Notes: a model not told the origin generated them from the sequence alone. DNA of 64,000 nt from UBA4416 sp963422675 (GCA_963422675.2 CAXVYS010000031.1:1-64000), one strand, 5' to 3'; positions 27,529 to 37,330 are shown, counted from the stretch's first letter. Translations and numbers: made by a program.

Positions 27529-30500
27529 TTATTGAGACCTTGGTATGGATGGAATATTAGTGTGTTTTTCGGTAATTACTTTTTTACCACTGGCGGTTTC
27601 AATTAAGGTTCGTATTAATTTGTTTTCGCTGTTATATTGATAATACATTCCAAAGTGTTGATCGTCAAAACTTGCCAATAAACGCAAACTTGCCTGATCA
27701 TATACATAAGCCGTCATGCTTGAGTTTTGTGGCTGTAGTCTCACATCATCTACCGTAATTGTAGTATTAGCAATGGCTGTTGTAATCATAGGAATATATT
27801 TTGAAACACCACTGGTGGAAACAGCCGAACGGGTTTCGTATAGCGACCATTCACCGGTTTGGGCTACTTTATATAAAAGATCTGTACCCATTACAGGCGG
27901 ATTCCCATTATTTAAACTATAATCATTGTACTGAACAAAAAGTGAAGGATGGGTTTGACCAACAAGCGTATAATTACTTCCTTTTACCCAGAATTTTATA
28001 ACTGACCTGGTAACGTCCCCAACATTTTTAATAATTGGTTTAAAGGTAAAGGGATACAGTTTTGAAAGTGAGAAAGAAGTTTTTCCGGAATGCGCCTGGG
28101 TATGATCCAGGGTAAATAAATAAACCTTTACCCCGTCATCTAAACCCCAAAATTGCTGGAAATTTATAATGTAATAATAGTAATTCTCAAAATCATAGAA
28201 CTGAACATTATCCTGGGTTGCATTTTTAGCTACTAATGACGGTAACATGTTTTTGTAACCGTATTTAGCGGCGGTCGGTATATTCAGTACATCACGTTCT
28301 TCAATCGATTCGCCATAAGGTGAATATTTAGTGACTGTATTTGCTAAAATCCATTTACTATAATCATTCACCTGGGGTTTTTTCCAATCAAACAGATTAA
28401 ATTTATCAAATACGCCGGCATTATTATAAATTGTTGCATTGGGATTAGTAACACTTGCATTGCCCGGTATAATGGCTGTTTTATATGCATAAGTACTCGC
28501 GGTTCTCCATTTTCCTTTTGTTCCCAGTTCATAAGGATCAATACTGGCTTCATTTGGGAATTGTGTAAATACAGTTGCATCATAATACCAATCGTCGGAA
28601 AGCGTTTGAGCAGTTGCTGCAATAGTATTTTTTATAGAGGGTGGTAATGGATCGCCGAGGTCATCATAACAGAATAATCTTTTCGTTGGCTGAGGATCGC
28701 ATGATCCTTGTGATGCGAAGAGCACTATCTGTCCAAGATCATCTACTTCAAAGTGGGCACCCTGAGCAAACACACAGTTAAATGAATTACCCAAGCCCCA
28801 ATACTGACTAAAAGATACATGGTTGGCATCAATTTTTGTCAGTACAAGCTTATCATCAACTCCTGGTGATGAGGGAATTGTGCAGGTATTACCTGTTGGT
28901 CTGAGTTTCACATGAGGATCATACGTTAATGCGTTTACACTACTTACAGTACCTGCTGCACTCATAATCATACTTTGAATGGCTATTGTCAGCGCTTTTG
29001 CTAAATTAACCCGGTTTGTTCTGTCCGTTGTAAGCGCATTATTATTTGCTCCTATGATTTCAAAATGATCTACACCAAAAGTTGTAATACTTCCTACACC
29101 GGCGGTTAACTCATTTGTTTTACCGCTTCTGATAACTTCTATATCAATCGAAGCAAGAGCCGTGTTGGTATTAGCATACTGGGAAGTAGGATAAATTTTC
29201 AAACCATATTGATCTACATCACCTGCATGGTATAAACCATCCAATATTTTGTTTGGATGTTGAAGATCGCTAGGATTTATAACGGTTTGAAATAGGGCAA
29301 TAAGATCTCCTGCAACCAATTGACTTTTACAAGCACAATTGGCAATACCATTTTTTAAAAACTCTAAGTGAAGACTGCCGCCTTTCATAACTTTATTATA
29401 GGTATTACCCTGTCCTCCTTCAGATTTTAAGTAAGCTTTTTCATTAAAGGCCTTTTGTCCCATATCGGTATAGTGTTGCGAAGCCGGTATCACTGTGCTT
29501 AGGTATGTTCCATTATGAGTTGAGGGATAATTCACAGGATCATTTTTTTGTAATGTTTTCAATCCTTTAAATCCATCATAGGTACGTGTAATCACGGGCT
29601 GCCCGGTTTCCGGATTAAAGGCAATATTTTCGGTGCTTTGCTCCATTTGATTGGCAATGGTGGTTATCTTTTTTACAATGGCAGGATAGCGGATCACTTT
29701 GGAGGTACTATGAGTGCTTAACCTGCTTTCGTTATAATCGTTTCCGCCACCTACTGATAAACCAGGTATCGGTAAGAAACCGCTGGGGGTAGGAGCGGGT
29801 AGAAGACCAATTCCTATATCACCTTCTAAATTGGCTACATCCGTTACATCATTTACAGTTTTTGTTTCAATGGTAATATCCATTTCTTTTCCGGGTAGAT
29901 CTTCCCCTACAAATTTGTCAATGCCATACATCATACTTATCTGATCTCCCGGCTTAAAATAGTCTATCTCTTTGGACGCCGATAAAATAGCCTTGTCCAT
30001 ATTTGTATAATCTCCACCATAAGATTTTACAGTTTTTGGCTGGCCATGCATACTATTTATTTCAAATTTAAAACCTTGCGAGAGCCATAAATTATTGATA
30101 TTTACATTTATGATTCCAAGAGGTAAGGGTAAAAAATCTTCCACTTTGTGTTTAGGATCTTCCAGATCGGTGAATTCTGTTTTTACACTAAACGGAAAGT
30201 CTTTTGCTGTATTAAATTCATAAACTGTAAAACCTGTATTTGTTTTTCCGGAATGAATTCCTTTTGTAATTACTTTAGCATAGCCTATACTTGCGCCGGG
30301 TAATAAATTTTCACCCAATGGTCCTTCCGTTGCATCTAACTGTTGTCCCGCTACTATTTTATTCGTGTAACTATTTTCGTACCTCGAAATAAATCCAACT
30401 AAAGCATTTTCTTCCCGGATAGTTTGTGGTTCGTTGGTTGCAACTCCATCCTGATAAATATATTCTGTGCCATACAGTTGTTCATCTCCCGATTCTGAAG

Positions 30501-33500
30501 CAATTCCACTATCATATATGAGCAATCGTTTTACGCGCACACCCCCGGCTTTTTTTGGTTTGATTAAGGGGATTTTAAAGTAAGAATCTGTTGGACTGAA
30601 TTCTTTACAAAGATCTGTACTGAAACCCGGGTTTTCAATAAATGCTTTTATCTGGCTTTCTGCTCCCGATTCGTCTTTGTCTGTTTGAACGTTAACTGTT
30701 TCCGGAATTTTACACTTACCTTCTGAAATTAATCCTGATTTTTCACGCGTTACAAAATTTTCACAAATGGTATTTGGGAGATCAATACCTGTACCTTCGT
30801 TAAGTGTGATGATAATATCTCCTACAGGATCCACGGTAACCGTTGAAACTGTTGCGTAACCCCTAATAAATTCACCTTCGCACTCACTACTGGCTGCAGA
30901 TAAATTATTTTTAGGTTTACCTATTAACCGGTAAAATAGTTTAAAGTAAATCCGCTCACCGTTATACACAAATTGATGATTCATCTCGGCGACTAAAGAG
31001 TCTTTTTTATCCTTATCGGCGATAATACCTGTATTTGGAATCAAACCATCTGCAATACCAATATCGGCACAGTTTAATTTAAATTGATTAACCCTGTTTT
31101 CGGGAGAGCCTTGAGTAACCTGGTTGCTTAATGGCTGAAGACTAACCATAGCCATGACCGGTTTATCCTGAACATATTGGTAATCTTTCTGTTCATATTG
31201 CACATGAATTTCTCCGCCTGAAGGCAAGGTGATTTTTTTTAATTGCCATGCCGCAGGGTCGAAACCAGCGGTTGGTTTTACATTCTGATCCAGCCAGGGC
31301 CTGAAATTATTGAAACGATTTTGCCCATTCACCTGAAAAGAACCCCATGCATCAAAATTATGCATGTCGTATGCCGGGTTTTGATTTGCTGCACTAAAAT
31401 TGCCTGGATTACTTGGTATAGACGTTCCATAAGGAGCAGGGTAATTAACTTGTGGGTACTCGTAAGCAAATTTATAGGGACTTATTTTTACAGGTATTAC
31501 CCCACCATATTCGAACCATACTTTTTTTAAAGTTAATTTTCCTTTTTCGGGAGATGTGCTATTTGGTGTTCCCGGACAAAGAGAATAATCATATTGAAAA
31601 CGAACTGTTTTTATCAAAATATCCTGTTTCGAAGGATCCTGGCTGTCTTTGTTTTTTGCCCATAGTTCTATCCGATCCAACTTTTGCAGTTTATCATTTC
31701 CTATAGCGTTTTCATCATTATCAGCGAGGCCGTCAATCACAGAACCTCTGCCATCCAAACGATCTGATTTTACAAATACCGCATAGTGTGTTTTTGTGAA
31801 AATCGTATCTAAAAAATAAATTTCTTTTTGCCCCGATTCCATCCCTCCTCTGTCATCTTCCTTGTTCGAAAACTGGCCTCTGTTATATAATAATCCGGTG
31901 TAAGGAGCCCTCCAATGATAATTGGTTTCGCGTTTATATTTAAATTTGGTCCACGCGCCAAAGTCATCATCACTTGGGCCATTCAATGTTTTATCGAAAT
32001 AGTCCGGTGAAGAAATTTCGGTCAATAACCAGGAATTCGCGTATTCATCGGCACGTTCTTCTCCTACAACTATATCTGAAAGAGGGGAATCATTATTATT
32101 GTTGTCTGAAATGTTTTCATAAACCAGATGATTTTTTTTTAATTTGGCATTACCGGTGATTCCAAAGCTCATATTTTTTTCTTTTCCGGAATATACCGGT
32201 AAGCCATATACATAGCGGTTTCCGCTTTCGTTAAAGGTTACTACTTCACCTACACCATCAAAATGCTCAGCTCTATTTGTCACTTTATTTGTAACATCTC
32301 TTTCATAACGATTATAAAATACACCGTTATTATCTGTTTCCAACATTTCTCCATTTGTGTGAAAAGCGATGTAAGAAGACCGCCCGGTTCTTAACCCGTT
32401 ATCATCCGTTAAGTCTTTATAATCACCAGCGTTTATTGTTGCCAGTACTTCTTTGGTTGCAATAGCACTTCCAATTCCACTTGTTAAACTTGCTACCAGA
32501 GGCGCATCGTTAGTTGAGTACAGGGCTTTACCCCCCATGTCGTTATTAAATCTAAAAAAATAGGGTTCATCTGTATTAGTAACAAAATTAGGTGTTCCAT
32601 CATCATTTACTGCTGTAGCAAACGTACTGTTCACTCCCGGAGAATTTGCTGTACTGCCGGTATACCAATCACTGATCCAAACGTCTTGTTTTCCACCACC
32701 GGCACTTACACCCACGCCATTATGAGCACCAATGTTTCCCTCTGCGCCAAAATTATAGAGCATGGTTGGATTGTGTTTATGAGTGGGATGAAAGCTGCCT
32801 AATGTTTTATTAAATAGCCTAAAGCCTCCACCTAATCCTTCACCTGAAAGTAAAAAGTTATCGGCTGAATTGAGAGGGATACCTAAAAATTTACTTTTTT
32901 GATACATATTATTTTTTTCAACTGTGTAATCCATTACATCATGATCAGGGTCTACAGAATTTCCTGAATACATATACCCATAAGCATTCAAAGTAGATTG
33001 CGCCACCGCATTTTGTTCTGTATATGTTCCTAATAACCCTGCACTTAGTCCAATATGTAAAAATGAAGGATCAATGTTTACCCCAAAAGATCCGGTTAAC
33101 GACCAACCACTGAATTCGGAAACGTTGGAAGCTCTTGCTGCATTGCCATAAGTAAATATTCCGTAATTGCTGCCTCTTCCTCCTTTGGCCAGCAAAAAAT
33201 TTCCACCCTTTATCGCGGCTACTGTACCTGCCGCTTGTTTCAATCCGGCATTGTTTGTTCCATCAGCTTCCGCATTCATTATCCCCGAAGCTGCCTTTGC
33301 AGGATTAACACTAACCGAATAGTTTTGCTCTCCATCATCCCAGCCCAACCCTAAACTAACCACACCATTTAATGCTGTAAGACCTAAACCAAAACTTTGT
33401 CCATACCCTTTATAATTATTATAAGACACTGCAGCTCTTCCCGAGAGCCCAAAACTCATAGCTTCCACTCCTGCATATTCTCCTACACTAACGGTCCAGT

Positions 33501-33900
33501 TTTTAGGGATCTTATTCCAATACGTTACTTCTGATTTTTTGACATCATCTGCAAACCCCCGTTTATTACGGGTTATAGCGCCAGGGTTTAAAGTCCATCC
33601 ATTACCAACCCAGGATGATTCATCTTCTACAGAACTTCCCCCATGATAAGATAAGGACATGGCATAGCCTCCTCCGTTTGCACCGGGTATTTCTATCACC
33701 GGTAAATTATAGGTGAAATCCCCAGTAAATGTATTAACCATATTTGAGGTTGATACGGGTTCAAAACTACTGAACTCAGGTTGTGTGGGGCCACTGGTTA
33801 AGGCGAATGTTGCTGTTGGTCTAAAAAGATCAAGTACCATTACGACCAGTAAAACGATTGAGTTCAACCGGCCAATTCTTTGTTTTTTACGTATATTCAT
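27529..33900 (-). CDS. giant SpvB/TcB-like exported protein
   Basis: 2123 residues. Signal peptide about 1-33 (SIVLLVVMVLDLFRPTATFA). Residues about 55-95 carry the entry motif of SpvB/TcB/Rhs shells: MVNTFTGDFTYNLPVIEIPG, then YAMSLSYHGG and WVGNGWTLNPGAITR. A very long beta-rich middle follows, with DWYTGS and LPSGGEIHVQYEQKDYQYVQ. The C-terminus has a YD-like module (YVYDQASLRLLASFDDQHFGMYYQYNSE in two parts). No T9SS sorting domain is visible at the C-terminus. As the second giant shell protein of the locus it may pair with the YD-repeat protein, analogous to the B and C halves of Tc toxins; this pairing is inference. Confidence 0.85.
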   Translation of the reverse strand: MNIRKKQRIGRLNSIVLLVVMVLDLFRPTATFALTSGPTQPEFSSFEPVSTSNMVNTFTGDFTYNLPVIEIPGANGGGYAMSLSYHGGSSVEDESSWVGNGWTLNPGAITRNKRGFADDVKKSEVTYWNKIPKNWTVSVGEYAGVEAMSFGLSGRAAVSYNNYKGYGQSFGLGLTALNGVVSLGLGWDDGEQNYSVSVNPAKAASGIMNAEADGTNNAGLKQAAGTVAAIKGGNFLLAKGGRGSNYGIFTYGNAARASNVSEFSGWSLTGSFGVNIDPSFLHIGLSAGLLGTYTEQNAVAQSTLNAYGYMYSGNSVDPDHDVMDYTVEKNNMYQKSKFLGIPLNSADNFLLSGEGLGGGFRLFNKTLGSFHPTHKHNPTMLYNFGAEGNIGAHNGVGVSAGGGKQDVWISDWYTGSTANSPGVNSTFATAVNDDGTPNFVTNTDEPYFFRFNNDMGGKALYSTNDAPLVASLTSGIGSAIATKEVLATINAGDYKDLTDDNGLRTGRSSYIAFHTNGEMLETDNNGVFYNRYERDVTNKVTNRAEHFDGVGEVVTFNESGNRYVYGLPVYSGKEKNMSFGITGNAKLKKNHLVYENISDNNNNDSPLSDIVVGEERADEYANSWLLTEISSPDYFDKTLNGPSDDDFGAWTKFKYKRETNYHWRAPYTGLLYNRGQFSNKEDDRGGMESGQKEIYFLDTIFTKTHYAVFVKSDRLDGRGSVIDGLADNDENAIGNDKLQKLDRIELWAKNKDSQDPSKQDILIKTVRFQYDYSLCPGTPNSTSPEKGKLTLKKVWFEYGGVIPVKISPYKFAYEYPQVNYPAPYGTSIPSNPGNFSAANQNPAYDMHNFDAWGSFQVNGQNRFNNFRPWLDQNVKPTAGFDPAAWQLKKITLPSGGEIHVQYEQKDYQYVQDKPVMAMVSLQPLSNQVTQGSPENRVNQFKLNCADIGIADGLIPNTGIIADKDKKDSLVAEMNHQFVYNGERIYFKLFYRLIGKPKNNLSAASSECEGEFIRGYATVSTVTVDPVGDIIITLNEGTGIDLPNTICENFVTREKSGLISEGKCKIPETVNVQTDKDESGAESQIKAFIENPGFSTDLCKEFSPTDSYFKIPLIKPKKAGGVRVKRLLIYDSGIASESGDEQLYGTEYIYQDGVATNEPQTIREENALVGFISRYENSYTNKIVAGQQLDATEGPLGENLLPGASIGYAKVITKGIHSGKTNTGFTVYEFNTAKDFPFSVKTEFTDLEDPKHKVEDFLPLPLGIINVNINNLWLSQGFKFEINSMHGQPKTVKSYGGDYTNMDKAILSASKEIDYFKPGDQISMMYGIDKFVGEDLPGKEMDITIETKTVNDVTDVANLEGDIGIGLLPAPTPSGFLPIPGLSVGGGNDYNESRLSTHSTSKVIRYPAIVKKITTIANQMEQSTENIAFNPETGQPVITRTYDGFKGLKTLQKNDPVNYPSTHNGTYLSTVIPASQHYTDMGQKAFNEKAYLKSEGGQGNTYNKVMKGGSLHLEFLKNGIANCACKSQLVAGDLIALFQTVINPSDLQHPNKILDGLYHAGDVDQYGLKIYPTSQYANTNTALASIDIEVIRSGKTNELTAGVGSITTFGVDHFEIIGANNNALTTDRTNRVNLAKALTIAIQSMIMSAAGTVSSVNALTYDPHVKLRPTGNTCTIPSSPGVDDKLVLTKIDANHVSFSQYWGLGNSFNCVFAQGAHFEVDDLGQIVLFASQGSCDPQPTKRLFCYDDLGDPLPPSIKNTIAATAQTLSDDWYYDATVFTQFPNEASIDPYELGTKGKWRTASTYAYKTAIIPGNASVTNPNATIYNNAGVFDKFNLFDWKKPQVNDYSKWILANTVTKYSPYGESIEERDVLNIPTAAKYGYKNMLPSLVAKNATQDNVQFYDFENYYYYIINFQQFWGLDDGVKVYLFTLDHTQAHSGKTSFSLSKLYPFTFKPIIKNVGDVTRSVIKFWVKGSNYTLVGQTHPSLFVQYNDYSLNNGNPPVMGTDLLYKVAQTGEWSLYETRSAVSTSGVSKYIPMITTAIANTTITVDDVRLQPQNSSMTAYVYDQASLRLLASFDDQHFGMYYQYNSENKLIRTLIETASGKKVITEKHTNIPSIPRSQ

Positions 33901-33929
33901 TTTATGCTGTTTTAATTTTATGCTTGTTT

Positions 33930-34577
33930 TTAAAGTTTTACTTCAGGAGTATTATTAAGATCTTTTTCATTAAACAGGAAGTGGTTAATTCCCAATTTAA
34001 ATAATTCATCGGTGTATCTAAAATCATAACCTTTGTCTGTTTTAAAACCGGATGGCTCTGAAAAAACAAATAGAATATTCCTACCCTGGTTCAATCCGAA
34101 AATATTTTCCATGTTATATAAAACAGGTGAATGATCATGTTCCCCCGATTTTAGGCTTATATACTTATCCATATTAAATGACATGGTATTTGCCTTTTCA
34201 TTATATTCCTGTTCACTTGTTACGCCGCTTAGGATAATGTCCTCACTGTTTCCTTTTTCGTGATCAGGTGAAAGTGTAAACAAAAATGTTAAGCTTGTTT
34301 TATTTAATTCGATTAAACTATCTAACTGTTTTTGTCCTTTTGTTGACTCTAAATCCAGGTATTCTTTATAAGCTAAATAATTAGCCGGTAAAAGCTTCAC
34401 CTTTAGTTCAAAGCCATTTACTTTTTTTATTTTCAATAAGCCGTTTTCCTTATTTCCCAGCCATTTGTTATAATCTTCTAAACTGTTTACAACTGTTTTT
34501 TTCGAACAACCGGAAAATAGTATGACTAAATAAAACAGTATAAAAAAAAGATTGCAATTATTTTTTAGTTGCCTCAT
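33930..34577 (-). CDS. lipoprotein of the Rhs/Tc-like operon
   Basis: 215 residues. Lipoprotein signal with lipobox VILFSGC (Cys24) followed by SKK. The rest is a soluble domain with no family I recognise (EDYNKWLGNKENGL near the N-terminus, FVFSEPSGFKTDKGYDFRYTD near the end). The start overlaps the last 20 bases of the chaperone-like gene, indicating translational coupling, and the end is 29 bases before the TcB-like start. Probably an envelope-anchored accessory factor for the giant exported proteins. Confidence 0.75.
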   Translation of the reverse strand: MRQLKNNCNLFFILFYLVILFSGCSKKTVVNSLEDYNKWLGNKENGLLKIKKVNGFELKVKLLPANYLAYKEYLDLESTKGQKQLDSLIELNKTSLTFLFTLSPDHEKGNSEDIILSGVTSEQEYNEKANTMSFNMDKYISLKSGEHDHSPVLYNMENIFGLNQGRNILFVFSEPSGFKTDKGYDFRYTDELFKLGINHFLFNEKDLNNTPEVKL

Positions 34578-35142
34578 CGTTTGAATTTATTGAGCCATTT
34601 TGATTATATGACATGTTAAGACCTTGTAAAATTTCCGTAGTTATATCCATACCTTGATTTCCGTATAATAAATTGCCTGAAGTGTTTGTGCCAAAAATGA
34701 GATCATAACCATTATCCTTACCATATTTATCTATATAACTGTTTATCTGATTTAATACTCCGGAGGTCATTTGCTCCTCTTCCAGTTTTGCGGTGCGATT
34801 CATTTCGTTTTCATAATCCTTAAGCATACGCTGTTGCGTGATAAGGTTTGTTTCCTGTTTTTTCCTTTCTTCCGGAGTCATTGCTGTACTCTCCATATTA
34901 AATTTGTTTAAAGCCTTTTGGAAGTTAAATCCTAATGTATCCATATTAGAACTCCATGATTTGGATTTGGTTTGATAGGCCGCTCTTGCTTCTTTCATCC
35001 CTGTGAATTCATTTATTAAATCACCTGTGCGGACATAAGCGAAGTTTTTATTTCCATCATGCATTAGCGCATACGCTGAAAGTGCTGTTCCTATTATTGA
35101 AAGTGCTATTACGATGTTTAATTTATTAAAGAGATCCTTCAT
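34558..35142 (-). CDS. OmpH/Skp-like periplasmic chaperone heading the Rhs/Tc-like operon
   Basis: 194 residues. An N-terminal hydrophobic segment (about 9-26, LNIVIALSIIGTALSAYAL) is followed by the family opening FAYVRTGDLINEF (VAYVDxxxLxxxY type), a long coiled coil (about 48-130, with TPEERKKQETNLITQQRMLKDYE) and the C-terminal strand DLIFGTNTSGNLLYGNQGMDIT. These are Skp/OmpH hallmarks, including final helix TTEILQGLN. A dedicated Skp at the head of an operon of 2000-residue beta-rich exported proteins suggests it keeps them soluble in the periplasm. Region upstream contains dyads that may control the operon. Confidence 0.85.
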   Translation of the reverse strand: MKDLFNKLNIVIALSIIGTALSAYALMHDGNKNFAYVRTGDLINEFTGMKEARAAYQTKSKSWSSNMDTLGFNFQKALNKFNMESTAMTPEERKKQETNLITQQRMLKDYENEMNRTAKLEEEQMTSGVLNQINSYIDKYGKDNGYDLIFGTNTSGNLLYGNQGMDITTEILQGLNMSYNQNGSINSNDEATKK

Positions 35143-35203
35143 AGTTTTTAAGCTTTATGATGTGTAGTAATTAGAGTTTAATACCAATTAAAAACTAAAT
35201 ATC

Positions 35204-35222
35204 CATATTAGATAGTAATATG
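35204..35222. promoter_or_regulatory. palindrome CATATTA-N5-TAATATG
   Basis: Perfect 7-base arms (35204-35210 and 35216-35222), 62 bases upstream of the chaperone gene start. It includes ATAGTAA (35212-35218), also found in the second palindrome. Confidence 0.4.
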
Positions 35223-35322
35223 AATAGGCGGGTTAACGAAAAAAGGGTTTAGATACATGAGAGGGTGGTTTGAGTTAACCTTACTTATCCTGGATGATTC
35301 AATGCTTGATTAATCGCTCTCC

Positions 35323-35345
35323 ATGTTACTATGTGATAGTAACAT
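35323..35345. promoter_or_regulatory. perfect 10-base palindrome ATGTTACTAT-N3-ATAGTAACAT
   Basis: Arms at 35323-35332 and 35336-35345 around GTG. Compact arms with a 3-base centre suit a dimeric transcription factor better than a terminator, and no T-run follows. Located midway between the divergent genes. The cognate factor is unknown. Confidence 0.55.
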
Positions 35346-35498
35346 CATCTCAATGTAGGTGAGCGAATGGGTTAAAAAATAATAGAATCATTTTATGGAT
35401 TTACGATATTATGGCATAAAGATTGCTCTATTCTAATTGCCATCTGGTTTGATGGAACATTAGAAGGAATCAGAATTTAACCTCATAGCTCCTTATTT

Positions 35499-35927
35499 AT
35501 GAAACCATTTTTTTTCCTTCTGACACCATTCCTATTAGGATTTATTAGTAATGATAAATTAGAAAAATGTAATGGTTTTGAGCAATTCATATTTGGAACA
35601 GGTAAAGAGTCTTATAAAAACCTTATTTTAGAAATAGAAGAGGGCAATGCTCAATTGTATAGTGCCAGTTCAAATGCCATAAAAATGCATAATATCCAGT
35701 TCGATTATATCAGGGTTTCATTTATACGAAACAAGTTATCAAATATAGAGCTTGCTACAAAGAACGCGACAAGTGTTGCTTTTTTCAAGTTCCTCAAAGA
35801 TACTTATGGTACCCCGGTAAAAAATCATAAAAATTTCGAGTGGGCTGGAAAAAACATCACCATTGTTTACGAGCCTTATTTGAATAGTAAAGATGCTATT
35901 ATTGCGTTTTGCAGTAAAAGAAACTAA
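35499..35927 (+). CDS. small exported protein of unknown function
   Basis: 142 residues, N-terminal hydrophobic stretch (MKPFFFLLTPFLLGFIS) that looks like a signal peptide. The body includes FDYIRVSFIRNKLSNIELAT and FLKDTYGTPVKNHKNFEWAG, the latter resembling modules that compare short model/time-series-like peptides in other exported proteins, but no family is recognised. It diverges from the Rhs/Tc-like operon and has no obvious operon partner; the next plus-strand gene is 170 bases away. Confidence 0.6.
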   Translation: MKPFFFLLTPFLLGFISNDKLEKCNGFEQFIFGTGKESYKNLILEIEEGNAQLYSASSNAIKMHNIQFDYIRVSFIRNKLSNIELATKNATSVAFFKFLKDTYGTPVKNHKNFEWAGKNITIVYEPYLNSKDAIIAFCSKRN

Positions 35928-36097
35928 TAACCGAATATCCATTCTAATCCGAATTTTAAATCCTTCGGTTTCCTTCATCACTTATTTCCTTTGGTGGTTA
36001 TACCTTCAAAATTCCTTTGCCATTAAATTGACCCTGAATGAAATTTTATGCTTAACTTTTACTTCTAAAGTATAGCCACAATTAAATTCTCACGTAT

Positions 36098-36454
36098 ATG
36101 AAGGAATTTGCTGAAATAATTACAAAGTATTTAAGTAGCATCATAGAGATATTAGCTGCAATCATCATTGGGATTGCCTTATTAAAATTTATTTACAGGT
36201 ATATCCAAAATCTATTTACGAAGGATGACGGAACAACCAATCAAAATATAAGAATCCAGTTTGGAAGCTCTCTTACACTTACCCTGGAATTATTACTGGG
36301 GGCTGATATTTTGGCAACGGCCATAGCACCTACATGGAATGATATTGGTAAACTGGCCGCAATTGCTGTTTTACGTACCGCTCTCAATTTCTTTTTGGAA
36401 AGAGAGTTAAAAACATCTCAATGGAATGGTGAAAATAAACACAGAACGGAATAA
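36098..36454 (+). CDS. DUF1622-family membrane protein
   Basis: 118 residues with three hydrophobic segments: about 14-34, about 52-75 and about 80-100. Family signature region is FGSSLTLTLELLLGADILATAIAPTW followed by GKLAAIAVLRTALNFFLERE (given in pieces). DUF1622 proteins are small predicted inner-membrane proteins of unknown function, often next to stress genes. Ends 15 bases before a convergent gene. Confidence 0.8.
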   Translation: MKEFAEIITKYLSSIIEILAAIIIGIALLKFIYRYIQNLFTKDDGTTNQNIRIQFGSSLTLTLELLLGADILATAIAPTWNDIGKLAAIAVLRTALNFFLERELKTSQWNGENKHRTE

Positions 36455-36469
36455 TTTTCATATTAAAAT

Positions 36470-37330
36470 CTAAAAATTATATCTTATTAAAGCATCGACA
36501 TTACTGTCGAGTAATAGTTTTGAATGATCAAATCCTAATCCAACGTTAAGCCCTTTATAAATTTTTACATCTAGCGTATAAATACTTCTGAGTTCAAGTA
36601 CTCTCAATAAATAGGATACATTTACCCTGTTAAATAGAGAAAGATACAATCCCCCATCAATTGCTAATTTACGTTCCCAATACAATAGAGCATAAGGGGC
36701 AACCTTCACTTTTTTTCCTATTCTAAACAAATAGGAAACATTAAAATAGGCTTCCCGCCAATTCTTTAATAAATCTTCACCCTCCAATTTTGTGGAAGAT
36801 CCTAACACATTTTTTGTAGATACGCCTGCGGTAAAGCCTTTAATTTGATACTGAATGCCCAGATCCAGGTCTGGGCTGAATTTAATGCCCTTCCCCGTTT
36901 CATGATGTGGTATTTTTAATTTTGTCCAATTGATGATGTCGTTGTTCAAAACCAAACGTCCCCCCAGGCTTAATACATTTGATTTCCCCCATTTCTTTTG
37001 ATAGGTATAACCGGCGTAAATCGTGCTTCTATTATAAAATGAGTAGATGTCATTAATATAAGAAACAGTATAAAATGAATTCGATTTGCGAATACGACCA
37101 ATATAATTTGCAAAAACACTGGGCGGTTTATTCCAAATTTTATCTTCATTTTCAACAATTTTATATTTTCCATATACTGAAATTCTATGATCCTCCAATG
37201 TATCTAATGGAATTGCAGAAGGATTATAATAATTCATATCTTGAAAATAAATAGTTGGGCGTATGGTATTTTGTCCGTTAGCTGAAATTAAAATACCCGA
37301 ATAGAATAGAATAAAGCAGATTTTTTTCAT
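36470..37330 (-). CDS. PorP/SprF-family outer-membrane protein
   Basis: 286 residues. Signal peptide about 1-20 (ILFYSGILISANGQ). The mature start (FQDMNYYNPSAIPLD) matches the conserved opening of PorP/SprF proteins, where an NPA motif follows the first strand. Alternating beta strands predict a small barrel (YAGYTYQKKWGKSNVLSLGG, DLDLGIQYQIKGFTAGVSTKN). Members accompany type IX secretion substrates and help surface attachment. No sorting-domain substrate is adjacent here; the T9SS-sorted protein at 11981-15178 is 21 kb away. Its start overlaps the stop of the esterase gene by four bases, so they share a transcript. Confidence 0.8.
   Translation of the reverse strand: MKKICFILFYSGILISANGQNTIRPTIYFQDMNYYNPSAIPLDTLEDHRISVYGKYKIVENEDKIWNKPPSVFANYIGRIRKSNSFYTVSYINDIYSFYNRSTIYAGYTYQKKWGKSNVLSLGGRLVLNNDIINWTKLKIPHHETGKGIKFSPDLDLGIQYQIKGFTAGVSTKNVLGSSTKLEGEDLLKNWREAYFNVSYLFRIGKKVKVAPYALLYWERKLAIDGGLYLSLFNRVNVSYLLRVLELRSIYTLDVKIYKGLNVGLGFDHSKLLLDSNVDALIRYNF

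Larger units (their letters stand above)
35143..35498. other. 356-bp divergent control region of the Rhs/Tc-like operon
   Basis: No gene seen. It separates the minus-strand operon start (35142) from the plus-strand gene at 35499. It contains two palindromes sharing the half-site ATAGTAA (35204-35222 and 35323-35345). No exact TAnnTTTG box was found for the minus strand. Confidence 0.6.

Noticed and set aside
35893..36075. 60-residue plus-strand frame between two small genes
   Set aside because: Overlaps the end of the 142-residue gene in another frame and has no features.
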